Part shown: positions 1-7,890 of the stretch, piece by piece
Position numbering within the stretch: the stretch's first letter is position 1
Layout of the letters: each line of letters begins with the position of its first letter
NCBI GenBank assembly: GCA_020540725.1
Contig: JAJBSL010000016.1
Coordinates: forward strand, 1-61,623
DNA from: Lachnospiraceae bacterium EP-SM-12S-S03
GTDB lineage: Bacteria > Bacillota > Clostridia > Lachnospirales > Lachnospiraceae
DNA: 61,623 nt
Direction of reading: 5' to 3'
The notes under the pieces: model-generated
Told to the model about the DNA's origin: nothing
The model's input: the letters and a program-made list of their open reading frames with translations, nothing else
The model's database searches: none
Made by a program: the position numbers and the translations under genes

Positions 1-13
1 CTAACAGAGAAAA

Positions 14-35
14 TGCACCGGAAAATCCGGTGCAA
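14..35 (-). terminator. Hairpin terminator at the end of the upp/dCMP deaminase side
   Basis: A 7-bp perfect stem (GCACCGG / CCGGTGC) with a 5-nt loop; on the minus strand it is followed by TTTTC. It lies about 70 nt beyond the stop of the dCMP deaminase gene and would end minus-strand transcription. Confidence 0.6.
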
Positions 36-103
36 ATCTTTTAATTATTTCGGGACATTTTCAAAAACGCTTGACACAAGAATCTGCTAAAGATACTTAT
101 TTT

Positions 104-592
104 TTATAATTGAATTTCAATCTTTCTTCCGGTTCTGTGATACTGATGGTATCTCACTCCTGCGGCATCAAACATTCTCTTAGAAGCCAAAACTGATGCT
201 GTATCCGCATATTTGTCCTCATCATACACAACTTCTTTAATTCCGGACTGTATAATTGCCTTCGCGCATTCATTGCAAGGAAACAAGGATACATATAATT
301 TCGCTCCCGCAAGACTTCCGCCACTGTAATTCAAAATAGCATTCAATTCGCTATGAACTGTGTATACATACTTTGTCTCAAGGGGATCTTCTCCTTCCCT
401 TGTCCAAGGAAATTCATCGTCGGAACATCCTTTCGGAAGCCCATTATATCCCATAGAAAGAATCTTGTTGTCCTGACTTACGATACAGCATCCAACCTGC
501 GTGTTCGGATCCTTGGAACGTCTCGCCGACAACATGGCAACTCCCATAAAATACTCATCCCAGGAAATATAATCCTCTCTTTTACAACTCAT
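104..592 (-). CDS. Deoxycytidylate (dCMP) deaminase, ComEB type
   Basis: A 162-residue zinc hydrolase that probably converts dCMP to dUMP, feeding thymidylate synthesis in the cytoplasm. The cytidine/deoxycytidylate deaminase zinc site is complete: His80 followed by Glu82 in HSELNAI, and Cys106/Cys109 in PCNEC. Length fits the ComEB/dCMP deaminase family rather than cytidine deaminase (about 130 residues). The start has a GGAGG site 7 nt upstream. It follows upp by 15 bp on the same strand, so the two pyrimidine genes are probably co-transcribed. Riboflavin-type deaminases share the fold, but the short single-domain form next to upp favours dCMP deaminase. Confidence 0.88.
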   Translation of the reverse strand: MSCKREDYISWDEYFMGVAMLSARRSKDPNTQVGCCIVSQDNKILSMGYNGLPKGCSDDEFPWTREGEDPLETKYVYTVHSELNAILNYSGGSLAGAKLYVSLFPCNECAKAIIQSGIKEVVYDEDKYADTASVLASKRMFDAAGVRYHQYHRTGRKIEIQL

Positions 593-607
593 TTTTCTTC
601 CTCCGTA

Positions 608-1237
608 CTATTTCGTTCCGAAAATGCGGTCTCCCGCGTCTCCCAGTCCCGGAACAATATATCCGTGATCATTTAATTTTTCATCCAAAGCACCGATGTA
701 AAGATCCACATCCGGATGCTCCTCCTGCATACGTTTTACGCCTTCCGGAGCTGCAATAATACATAAGAACCGGATATTTTTTACTCCTTTTTCTTTCAGC
801 ATCTGTACTGCTGCCACACTGGAAGCTCCTGTTGCCAGCATCGGATCTACTACGAATACATCCCTTTCCTCACAATCTACCGGAAGTTTGCAGAAATACT
901 CTACCGCTTCCAATGTCTCCGGATCACGATAAAGCCCAATATGTCCTACCTTCGCTGCCGGAATCATGGCAAGCATTCCTTCCACCATTCCAAGTCCTGC
1001 ACGAAGAATCGGCACAACTGCAAGTTTCTTACCCGCAAGCTCCTTGCCTGTCATTTCACAAATCGGTGTCTTGATCTTTACATCCTGAAGTTTAAGATCT
1101 CTTGTCGCTTCATAGCAGATCAACATCGCAATCTCACTGATCATCTCTCTGAAATCTTTAGATCCCAAATCTTCTTTTCTGATATAGCTGATCTTATGAC
1201 TAATTAACGGGTGATCCATTACATGTACTTTTGACAT
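608..1237 (-). CDS. upp: Uracil phosphoribosyltransferase
   Basis: 209 residues, the normal length for Upp, which makes UMP from uracil and PRPP (pyrimidine salvage). The PRPP-binding segment DPMLATGAS is at residues 131-139, and the C-terminal GLGDAGDR uracil-binding region is intact. The start has a GGAGG site. It lies between the Sua5 fusion gene and the dCMP deaminase on one strand; the order ywlC/ywlE-related genes then upp resembles the Bacillus ywl-upp neighbourhood. Confidence 0.96.
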   Translation of the reverse strand: MSKVHVMDHPLISHKISYIRKEDLGSKDFREMISEIAMLICYEATRDLKLQDVKIKTPICEMTGKELAGKKLAVVPILRAGLGMVEGMLAMIPAAKVGHIGLYRDPETLEAVEYFCKLPVDCEERDVFVVDPMLATGASSVAAVQMLKEKGVKNIRFLCIIAAPEGVKRMQEEHPDVDLYIGALDEKLNDHGYIVPGLGDAGDRIFGTK

Positions 1238-1258
1238 AGTCTTCCTCCTGATATTGTA

Positions 1259-2785
1259 CTAAACATTATTTTCCGCTGCCGCATTCAGCTTCTCGGCAAG
1301 CTTTGCAATCATTTTCTGCAATGTTTCAAACATTTTACCATATTCTGTAAGAGGTTGTCCGTAAGAAGAAAGAACTTCCTCCTCTATCTCCACAAATTCT
1401 CCCAACGTATACACGTGCTTTACAAATTCATAGTCTGTGACAATCTTCCATTTCTGATTCTCTTCCATTGTAAGAACCAGCGTATCATCATCCAGATCTT
1501 TCTCACTGAATTGCACCGCTTCATGTGTACAAAGGGACATCTGCCGACTCTTCATGATCGCTTCTGCTTTCTGATTGGCCGGCTCGGGAAAAAGAACCAC
1601 CATTCCTCTGGACTCTATTACATACTCCTGGGAAAGCTCCTGATTCCTTAAAAGTTCAGCAGCCATAGGCCCTCTGCAATTATCTGTAGTACTTACAAAA
1701 ATAATCCGTCTGTATTTTTGCTTTGCAGAAACCTGTGCCGCATCGATAATCTGATGACCTGCAGCTTTCTCTAAACGGTTCATCACTGCCTCCATCAATC
1801 CTTCTGTCGCAAAAGACTCACTGTATATATAATCTACATCCTCATCATCAAATTCCCGAAGTACCCGATACAGATTCTTAGCAACAGAACCCTGACTGGA
1901 TCTTGCTCCCACATTTTTCACAATACCTGTCGTATATTCTGACACCGTTTCGGCGCTGGCAATGATGCCGGCTGTCTTCCCTTGCTTGCTCAGCGCATAA
2001 GCAAGCTGCTTAATCGCCTTCACTTCATCCTCTGTCTTTCCTTGCACAATAGAAAGCCCTGCCTTCGGGGCATAATGCCGATACTTCATTCCCGGTGCTT
2101 TGGGCGCCTGCGTACTGTTCTCATCCAAAATGGCTCGATCCACCTGCACCTCGCCGATGGTTGATTCTAACATTTCTTTCGTTACCGCTCCCGGTCTCAA
2201 AATCATAGGCGGCACAACCGTCATATCTACAATCGTAGATTCCACGCCAATATCCACACTTCCTCCGTCCAGAATCATATCGATTTTGCCATCCATATCT
2301 TCTTCCACATGTTTCGCACTTGTCGGACTCGGTCTTCCTGATGTGTTTGCACTCGGAGCGGACACATAGCCGCCGCCTGCAAGAATCAGCGCTCTCGCAA
2401 TGGCATCATCCGGCATCCTTACCGCTACTGTATCCAATCCTCCCGTTGTCCCATAAGGTACTGCATCCGTTTTCTTAAAAATCATGGTCAAAGGTCCCGG
2501 CCAAAATGCTTCCGCAAGTTGAATGGCTTTCTTTGGAATCTCTTCCGTAATCTTACTCAAATAAGAAAGTTCTGCAATATGCACAATCAGCGGATTATCT
2601 GAAGGTCTTCCTTTCGCCTCATAAGTCTTTTTTGCTGCCTCCTCATCCAGCGCGTTGGCTCCAAGCCCATACACCGTTTCTGTAGGAAATGCCACCAATC
2701 CACCATCTCTTAAAATTCTGCCGGCCTGCTCCATAATATCTTCGTCTATTTTGTTTTTGTCGATTTTTCTAATTATTGTCTCCAT
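1259..2785 (-). CDS. Threonylcarbamoyl-AMP synthase (TsaC/Sua5) fused to a catalytically dead LMW phosphatase-like domain
   Basis: A 508-residue protein of three parts. Residues about 12-205 are a YrdC domain (FPTETVYGLGANA, KGRPSDNPLIVHI), which makes threonylcarbamoyl-AMP for tRNA t6A37. Residues about 215-345 match the Sua5 C-terminal domain. Residues about 360-500 are a low-molecular-weight phosphatase/arginine phosphatase (YwlE-like) domain. In that last part the normal V-C-T-G-N-T-C-R-S-P loop reads FVSTTDNCRGP, so the nucleophile is Ser365, and the general-acid DPYG motif reads SSYG. Both catalytic residues are therefore lost. In Bacillus the two activities are separate neighbours (ywlC, ywlE). 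I see no Shine-Dalgarno site; a TGATATAAT element ends 7 nt before the ATG, so the message may be leaderless. Confidence 0.9.
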   Translation of the reverse strand: METIIRKIDKNKIDEDIMEQAGRILRDGGLVAFPTETVYGLGANALDEEAAKKTYEAKGRPSDNPLIVHIAELSYLSKITEEIPKKAIQLAEAFWPGPLTMIFKKTDAVPYGTTGGLDTVAVRMPDDAIARALILAGGGYVSAPSANTSGRPSPTSAKHVEEDMDGKIDMILDGGSVDIGVESTIVDMTVVPPMILRPGAVTKEMLESTIGEVQVDRAILDENSTQAPKAPGMKYRHYAPKAGLSIVQGKTEDEVKAIKQLAYALSKQGKTAGIIASAETVSEYTTGIVKNVGARSSQGSVAKNLYRVLREFDDEDVDYIYSESFATEGLMEAVMNRLEKAAGHQIIDAAQVSAKQKYRRIIFVSTTDNCRGPMAAELLRNQELSQEYVIESRGMVVLFPEPANQKAEAIMKSRQMSLCTHEAVQFSEKDLDDDTLVLTMEENQKWKIVTDYEFVKHVYTLGEFVEIEEEVLSSYGQPLTEYGKMFETLQKMIAKLAEKLNAAAENNV

Positions 2786-2792
2786 GAGCTTT

Positions 2793-2801
2793 ATTATATC
2801 A
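2793..2801 (-). promoter_or_regulatory. Extended -10 element immediately upstream of the tsaC-fusion ATG
   Basis: TGATATAAT (TG-n-TATAAT) with only 7 nt (AAAGCTC) between it and the start codon, which would put the transcription start at or next to the ATG. No clear -35 hexamer and no ribosome binding site are seen in between. Confidence 0.5.
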
Positions 2802-2842
2802 TCAATTCATGTAAAAAAAAACCCACAGTTAATTACAGATGA

Positions 2843-3535
2843 TTACATTTCCTGTTGCAAAATATTCATAATTCCGTCACATATTATCTGTGCTGTCTTC
2901 TCCTGATACTCTGTAGTCACAAGTTTTTCCGCTTCCTCCCAGTTACTCAAAAAACCGCATTCCACGATAATGGTCGGAATTTCCGTTTTCTTCAACATAT
3001 AATATGTACTGTTCTCCTTTGCCTGCCTTTTATTCTGCGGATTAGAAAGTCGAAAGTTTTCCTGCATGATTTGAGCCATCTTTTTCCCTTCTTCAGAATG
3101 AGAAAAATAAAACACTTGTGCCCCTTTCACCTCTTCTGACGTATAGCTGTTCTGGTGAATGCTTACTGCAATTGATGCTTTGGATTCATTGATAATTTCC
3201 ACACGTTTTTTCATGTCTTCAGCCTTATGATTGGAAGTTGCACCAGAGGAAAGCCCGTTTTCATCTTCCCGTGTCATAATAACTTTTATCTTTTCCTTTT
3301 CCAGTTTCTCTTTCACCTTCATTGCAATCTGTAAATTAATATCTTTTTCTTTACATTTATTGATACCGATTTTACCGGGATCGCTCCCCCCATGCCCCGC
3401 GTCCAAGACAACCATCTTCTTCATGTCCTTGTTCTCTATTTGCCCTCCAGATACTACTACACTTACCGTTTTCCCTACAAGGAAGGCAGATATAAGAAAA
3501 GACACCGCCATAAAAAGTCTTATTTTTTTATACAT
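2843..3535 (-). CDS. N-acetylmuramoyl-L-alanine amidase, CwlD-like
   Basis: 230 residues: a signal-anchor helix (about 4-25), then an Amidase_3 catalytic domain that cuts the amide between MurNAc and the stem peptide. Zinc-site elements are visible: DAGHGGSDPG, the SIHQNS histidine and the catalytic glutamate in VECGFLSN. Size and single-domain layout fit CwlD, the amidase that helps make muramic-delta-lactam in spore cortex; that role is inferred. The start was moved to the ATG at 3535 because a GGGGGG site lies 7 nt upstream, inside the longer reading frame. It is just downstream of the GH18 gene on the same strand. Confidence 0.85.
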   Translation of the reverse strand: MYKKIRLFMAVSFLISAFLVGKTVSVVVSGGQIENKDMKKMVVLDAGHGGSDPGKIGINKCKEKDINLQIAMKVKEKLEKEKIKVIMTREDENGLSSGATSNHKAEDMKKRVEIINESKASIAVSIHQNSYTSEEVKGAQVFYFSHSEEGKKMAQIMQENFRLSNPQNKRQAKENSTYYMLKKTEIPTIIVECGFLSNWEEAEKLVTTEYQEKTAQIICDGIMNILQQEM

Positions 3536-3601
3536 AAAAAAATCCCCCCGCAGCATTTATAACAGTATATGCTGCAAGGGGAATGTCCTATATTCACTTT
3601 T

Positions 3602-5566
3602 TTAATTTACATACTTCAGAATTAGTTCCCAAACACTGGCATTTTCAAATCCGAGTTTCCAAACCGCTGTTCCGGCAAGCTTGTTTTCTTTCATGACCTT
3701 CAGCTTCTCTTCCAGTGACTTTTCATCCTCAAGCCACATTTTATATGTCGCTCCGTCTGCTTCCCACTGTGCATAGTTCTGCTTTGTCTTGTCATCCCAT
3801 GTGAACTTGGCTCCGGCGGCTTCCGCAACCTGTCTCGCCTTATTCATGGCATATGTCTCACTTGTCACTTTTACAGGATACTCTGCCGCTTCCGTTCCTG
3901 CTTCTTCTGCAAGTTCTTCCTCTGTCTTTGGCACCTCTTTCCAAAGCCTTGTATAAAGAGGCATTGCATTGATCACCTTTTCTGCCGGTACATCTTTCAA
4001 AGTTTCCTTGATTCCTTCTTTCACATAATCAATCGATGCAACGGAACCACTTTCATATGAACCTGCAAAATGTTCATCATATCCCATAATAATCACATAA
4101 TCAGCCACAATACCTTGTTCTTTTCTGTTATAGTGCGTATTATATCCTTTCGGAACATAATTATCTACAGATAATACAATGTTGTTTTTCCTGCATTCCA
4201 CAGACAATTCACGGATGAACTGAATATAATGCTCTCCTGTTTTCTCTGCAACGGTTTCAAAATCCACATTGATTCCATCAAGTCCCACATTCTTAGCTTC
4301 GGAAATCAATTGATTTACAAGTGTCTGTCTGCTTGACGTTTTGCTTAAAAGCTCATGAGTCTCCTCCGAAGATGAGATTCCTTCTCCGCCAATCGGATCA
4401 AAATTCCTTACAAGTCCCCAGACTTCCAGATTGGCCTGATGTGCATAATTTACATACTCTGCACTTGCAATAGACGTAATGTTCCCATTCGTATCTTTTA
4501 TACTGAACCAGGTCGGTGAAATGGTCGTAAGTCCTTTCGTATTGGCAATCATACTCAACACCCCATTATTGGCTGTCTTTGAAGTTACCTGATGCCATGC
4601 AAGATTGATAGTGTAGTCTTTCTTGATATTGGTAAATTCCTCCTCCTTAAACTTTCTGTCATAGCTTACTGTTTCTTCATTTTTAAGTGCTTTCGCCTGA
4701 ATATAACCAACACATCCGTTCTCTGTACGGACCTTTTTCCATTTTCCTTCATTTTCAATTACGTGTACAGTCTCTTTTTTCTTCACATCTGTTAAAATCG
4801 GACTTTTCACTCCGGCAAGTCTTCTGACCTCAGAGTCTTTCTTAACTTTCGCAATTTTAACATTATCCCAATCTGTCTGGATTACAACACGGCTTGCTCC
4901 CTCATCATATGTCTTGTACTCAACATCTGTGTACTCTTTGATAAAATCAAGTGCAATATATGCCGTACTTCCCTCTGTTTTCAAAATCACATAATCTTTA
5001 CTCTGTTTTTCCTTTGAAATAGAATAATCTTTGCTTCCAACCTCTACTGAAACAATATCATTCGGAAGAGTATAAAGCAGCAAATTCTCATTCGGATCCC
5101 AATAAAATCTGCCGTTAATATAATCTCTGACAGCCGCATATTCTATATATATCTGACCGTCAATAAGTTTTGCTTTTGATTCCAGAACTTCATTGTTTAC
5201 AACAACTGCGAGCTGGTCTTCACTTGTGATCCCATAATATTCTTTCAAGTCTGCCCGCGTCTTAGATGGTCCGTACTTCTTCCATAATAATGCTGAACCT
5301 AAAATACCAGCCGCTAATATAATTAAAACAATTGCTCCTAATACAAGGAAACGTTGTCTTCTTCTGGAATTCTTTCTACGGCGTTTTCTATTCGGTGTGT
5401 TTCTTCCTGTTCCTGACACCTTCTGTCTGTCCGGTCTTCTTGTACTATCCGGTCTTCTTGCGCTATCTAGTCTTCTTGCGCTGTCCGGTCTTCTTGCACT
5501 GTCCGGCCTTCTTGTACCATCTGGTCTTCTTGTACCATCCGGTCTTCTTCTGTCTCTTTCGTCCAT
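3602..5566 (-). CDS. Membrane-anchored GH18 hydrolase with stalk and SH3 domains and N-terminal RRPD repeats
   Basis: 654 residues. Residues 1-72 are cytoplasmic and strongly basic, with six to seven RRPDxx repeats (RRPDGT, RRPDSA, RRLDSA, RRPDST) before an Arg/Lys patch. A membrane helix follows (about 73-95), then a copper-amine-oxidase-like stalk domain (about 110-235), a bacterial SH3 domain (about 240-300) and a GH18 TIM barrel (about 315-654). The catalytic motif is DGINVDFE, with the final Glu as proton donor and Asn where chitinases have the middle Asp, as in spore glucosaminidases of the YaaH/YdhD/SleL kind. It probably acts on spore or vegetative peptidoglycan. The ATG has an AGGAGG site. 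Confidence 0.85.
   Translation of the reverse strand: MDERDRRRPDGTRRPDGTRRPDSARRPDSARRLDSARRPDSTRRPDRQKVSGTGRNTPNRKRRRKNSRRRQRFLVLGAIVLIILAAGILGSALLWKKYGPSKTRADLKEYYGITSEDQLAVVVNNEVLESKAKLIDGQIYIEYAAVRDYINGRFYWDPNENLLLYTLPNDIVSVEVGSKDYSISKEKQSKDYVILKTEGSTAYIALDFIKEYTDVEYKTYDEGASRVVIQTDWDNVKIAKVKKDSEVRRLAGVKSPILTDVKKKETVHVIENEGKWKKVRTENGCVGYIQAKALKNEETVSYDRKFKEEEFTNIKKDYTINLAWHQVTSKTANNGVLSMIANTKGLTTISPTWFSIKDTNGNITSIASAEYVNYAHQANLEVWGLVRNFDPIGGEGISSSEETHELLSKTSSRQTLVNQLISEAKNVGLDGINVDFETVAEKTGEHYIQFIRELSVECRKNNIVLSVDNYVPKGYNTHYNRKEQGIVADYVIIMGYDEHFAGSYESGSVASIDYVKEGIKETLKDVPAEKVINAMPLYTRLWKEVPKTEEELAEEAGTEAAEYPVKVTSETYAMNKARQVAEAAGAKFTWDDKTKQNYAQWEADGATYKMWLEDEKSLEEKLKVMKENKLAGTAVWKLGFENASVWELILKYVN
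5425..5548 (-). repeat. 18-bp coding tandem repeats (RRPDxx)
   Basis: Six to seven near-identical 18-bp units inside the 5' end of the GH18 gene, each encoding Arg-Arg-Pro/Leu-Asp plus two small residues. Differences between units are single bases, which suggests recent slippage or recombination and possible copy-number variation between strains. Confidence 0.85.
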
Positions 5567-5683
5567 GCCGCACCTCCTATCCAGCTTATTATACCAATAA
5601 TCGTAGCGTACGTCATTAACAATTTCGACAATTTTCTCCAGGAACAGTAATTTTTACAGTTTATTACGAGGGGTATTGTAATT

Positions 5684-5905
5684 TCAGTTTAAATTTTTCA
5701 CCTTATTAAAGCAGAGTTCTTCTACATGCCCATTTTCATCCAAAATATAGTCTCTCATATAAGTGGATTTTTCTTTTACCATATGGGCTGTGGCAATCTG
5801 CAATGGGCTGGCACATTTGCCGTCAATCCGCATGTGAATCCCATATCGTTCAAACTCGGATAATTCCGCAAATAAATCGCGATATGCCTTTTCATCTTCC
5901 TGCAT
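5684..5905 (-). CDS. Small hypothetical protein, 73 residues
   Basis: I do not recognise this family. It is a soluble, acidic-to-neutral 73-residue protein starting MQEDEKAYRDLFAELSEFE, with a GAGG-type site 9 nt before the ATG. It has no membrane helix, signal peptide or cysteine pair. It stands alone between the GH18 gene and mecA on the minus strand. The good ribosome binding site and protein-like composition are the main reasons to call it real. Confidence 0.6.
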   Translation of the reverse strand: MQEDEKAYRDLFAELSEFERYGIHMRIDGKCASPLQIATAHMVKEKSTYMRDYILDENGHVEELCFNKVKNLN

Positions 5906-6040
5906 AACTGTTTCCTCTCTTTGTGTAACTATGGCCTTAAGGATATTTTCCTCCCATAAGGGAAACGTAAAAGACGTGATATATTATAAAGGAAATTTTA
6001 AAAATATCCTCCGGCTGACAAGAAGATAGTTCGTTAATAG

Positions 6041-6214
6041 TTTCTTTACTTTTTTCTTTACTTTTTCTCTTTACTATTCTCTGTTTCGTTCGTTGATGCT
6101 TTGTCTGATATGACTGATGTTACATTTGATTTTGCCTCACAACAAATTGCAGATAATTTAGATTTGTTACTAGATTTTATTAAGAACTTTCATTTTAATA
6201 CTTTTGAAAAATAA
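6041..6214 (+). pseudogene. Possible 3' remnant of a coding sequence
   Basis: An open frame bounded upstream by a stop at 6038, ending in TAA. Its last 45 or so codons give a plausible protein tail (SFVDALSDMTDVTFDFAS and following), but the N-terminal part is low-complexity Phe/Leu/Tyr from the pyrimidine tract. There is no start with a ribosome binding site. I could not name the family; it may equally be chance. Confidence 0.25.
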
Positions 6215-6317
6215 ATCCCTCCCTTACATGAAAACATAGTTACTGGAAAGACTATCTTCTTGTATTAGCCATTATATAGAGTAACCATCCTCTTTGCAAG
6301 TATTTTTGCTAATTTTC

Positions 6318-6346
6318 TTTACATATTTTTTGTTTTTGTTTATACT
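6318..6346 (+). promoter_or_regulatory. mecA promoter
   Basis: TTTACA (6318-6323), 17-bp spacer, TATACT (6341-6346), about 45 bp before the mecA start codon. Confidence 0.7.
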
Positions 6347-6390
6347 AATAATTGAGTAAGTATTTTTATTTGCAGATAGGAAGTGATTAT

Positions 6391-7122
6391 ATGAAGATTG
6401 AAAAACTAAATGACAATCAAATACGCTGTACTTTGACCCACGCCGATTTGGCCGACCGGGAATTGAAATTAAGCGAACTGGCCTATGGAACCGAGAAAGC
6501 AAAATCACTTTTCCATGATATGATGCAGCAGGCAGCCTACGAATTCGGATTTGAAGCAAATGATACCCATCTCATGATTGAGGCCATACCTTCTTCTTCC
6601 GACTCGATTGTACTGATAATTACAAAAGTAGATGATCCGGAAGAGCTGGATGCACGTTTTTCAAAATTTGCTCCTTCTCTTTCAGGAAATACAGGCAGCA
6701 AAATGCAGAATGTTCTTGATAAACTTGAAGGTGCAGAACAGTTTCTTGATTTACTTGACAAAGTAAAGGAAGCCGTCGCGAAACAACCTGAAATCACAAA
6801 GGAAGAGAAAACGATCAGCAACCAAAAGCCGGCAGTTAGATTGTTTATATTCGATTCCCTGGACAGCGTAATACAGGTTTCTCATTTACTCAAGAATATG
6901 TATTGCGGCTCTAATACCTTATATAAAGATGCCAAAGATGATGTCTATGTTCTTGTACTTACCCAGTCACAGCATACGACCAATGATTACAACAGAATTT
7001 GTAACATGCTCACCGAGTATTCATCTTTAGAAAAAGCGGATGGTGCAACACTTGCATATTTGGAAGAACATTGTGATCTGATCATCTCAAAAGACGCAGT
7101 GCAAAAACTTGCACTGATTTAA
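6391..7122 (+). CDS. mecA: Adaptor protein MecA
   Basis: 243 residues. The N-terminal MKIEKLNDNQIRCTLTHADL is the hallmark target-binding domain of MecA, and the C-terminal half (about 140-243) is the ClpC-binding domain. In Bacillus MecA delivers ComK and misfolded proteins to the ClpCP protease; no clp gene lies in this window, so that role is taken from the family. The start at 6391 was chosen because AGGAAGTG lies 7 nt upstream; a longer frame reaching 6352 has no ribosome site. It ends just before a strong terminator shared with the convergent DUF1858 gene. Confidence 0.9.
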   Translation: MKIEKLNDNQIRCTLTHADLADRELKLSELAYGTEKAKSLFHDMMQQAAYEFGFEANDTHLMIEAIPSSSDSIVLIITKVDDPEELDARFSKFAPSLSGNTGSKMQNVLDKLEGAEQFLDLLDKVKEAVAKQPEITKEEKTISNQKPAVRLFIFDSLDSVIQVSHLLKNMYCGSNTLYKDAKDDVYVLVLTQSQHTTNDYNRICNMLTEYSSLEKADGATLAYLEEHCDLIISKDAVQKLALI

Positions 7123-7145
7123 TTTCAGACGTTTATGCATGACAA

Positions 7146-7175
7146 AGCGGCAACACACATGTGTTGCCGCTTTTA
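7146..7175. terminator. Bidirectional terminator between mecA and the DUF1858 gene
   Basis: GCGGCAACACA / TGTGTTGCCGC, an 11-bp perfect stem with a very short loop, followed by TTTT on the plus strand. It sits between two convergent genes. Confidence 0.85.
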
Positions 7176-7185
7176 TTACATTTTT

Positions 7186-7395
7186 CTATGCATTTGCTGC
7201 TAAAAATGCATTAATCTTCTCAACTAATAAATCTGCATCGTTACCATGAACATATGCTGCCTCGGCTAAAGTCTCAGCCTGTGCTCCCGGTCATCCAAAA
7301 CAGTGCATTCCCACTTCCATAAGAATTGGAATGACGTCCTGATTTATCTGCAAAATTTGTCCGATTGTCATATCTTTTGAAATCTGTGCTGCCAT
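7186..7395 (-). CDS. DUF1858 small redox protein with in-frame UGA at the second motif cysteine (candidate selenoprotein)
   Basis: Read through one UGA, this is a complete 69-residue member of the DUF1858 / hybrid-cluster-protein-associated redox disulfide family. It starts [16 protein letters not shown] and has the motif [19 protein letters not shown], where relatives have HCxGCP. The UGA (7291-7293) stands exactly where the second CxxC cysteine belongs, giving CxxU. Everything else is intact: promoter TTGATA-17-TATAAT, AGGAGG site, ATG, no other stop, and a normal TAG. Sixteen nt after the UGA a hairpin (GGCU / AGCC, loop starting with G) resembles a minimal bacterial SECIS. If UGA stops translation, the product is a useless 34-residue peptide. 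Alternatives are a nonsense mutation or a base-call error. Confidence 0.75.
7268..7284 (-). promoter_or_regulatory. Possible SECIS hairpin downstream of the in-frame UGA
   Basis: On the minus strand GGCT-GAGACTTT-AGCC forms a 4-bp stem, extended by GC/GC pairs across a 3x3 internal loop. The first loop base is G, 16 nt after the UGA. Position and loop G meet the loose criteria for bacterial SECIS elements, but the stem is short. Confidence 0.35.
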
Positions 7396-7448
7396 TGTGA
7401 CGCCTCCTTCTATTTCATTACTATGTATTTTTTACATTAACGGCTCTA

Positions 7449-7477
7449 ATTATAATACCATTTATCAAAATTATCAA
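7449..7477 (-). promoter_or_regulatory. Promoter of the DUF1858 gene
   Basis: On the minus strand TTGATA (7477-7472), 17-bp spacer, TATAAT (7454-7449). It is evidence that the UGA-containing gene is a normally equipped gene. Confidence 0.7.
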
Positions 7478-7628
7478 TACTGCCAAAAAATTAATTTTAT
7501 CGGTTGAATCCTTTAATTGTATTATACAGCTTTTTCAAATTTTTGATTATTGAAATGTCAAGCTGAATCCTGACATTTCTCGACAAAATTTCAATTTTAT
7601 TATTAGTTCACAAAACACTCGTTCTTTT

Positions 7629-7747
7629 TTATCCCCACAATTTATCCCCACAATTTATCCCAATTTATGTGGATAATGTGGATAACTTTGTGTAAAACTC
7701 GTTTTTCCACATATTTTCGACTCCTTTATGTGTGGATAAATCCACAT
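7629..7747. promoter_or_regulatory. Cluster of DnaA boxes
   Basis: Three perfect DnaA boxes TGTGGATAA (7668-7676, 7677-7685, 7731-7739; the first two directly abutting), one TTTTCCACA matching TTWTNCACA (7703-7711), and TTATCCCCA one-mismatch boxes at 7629-7637 and 7642-7650, all within about 120 bp of AT-rich DNA. No dnaA, dnaN or rpmH is in the window, so this is either a DnaA-titrating cluster or, less likely, an origin. Confidence 0.75.
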
Positions 7748-7890
7748 TTTGTGTTGAATACGTAAAATGTGTCTTTTGGACAAAAAAATACAACTTTTTA
7801 CAAAAATAAAAACTTTTGTGCACTTTGTATAGGTACAAAATTGTCAATATATTTCAATTCAAATTTCAAAAATTTTCTTGTCTGCACATA

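Larger units (their letters stand above)
5906..6390. other. 485-bp gap: mecA promoter and a possible gene remnant
   Basis: The left part holds little beyond the upstream region of the 73-residue gene. From 6041 to 6214 a plus-strand frame with no usable start and no ribosome binding site reads like protein (ending DLLLDFIKNFHFNTFEK) and is preceded by pyrimidine-rich TTTCTTTACTT repeats. The mecA promoter is at 6318-6346. Confidence 0.5.

Noticed and set aside
6272..6559. Antisense open frame over the start of mecA
   Set aside because: It is a shadow of mecA and its promoter, without a ribosome site.
7629..7847. Possible replication origin at the DnaA-box cluster
   Set aside because: No dnaA, dnaN, rpmH or recF is near, and gene orientations do not switch clearly here. 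I keep it as a DnaA-box cluster only.
7665..7847. Antisense 60-codon open frame across the DnaA boxes
   Set aside because: No ribosome binding site, low-complexity Lys/Tyr/Phe composition, and the DNA is explained by the boxes and AT-rich tracts.
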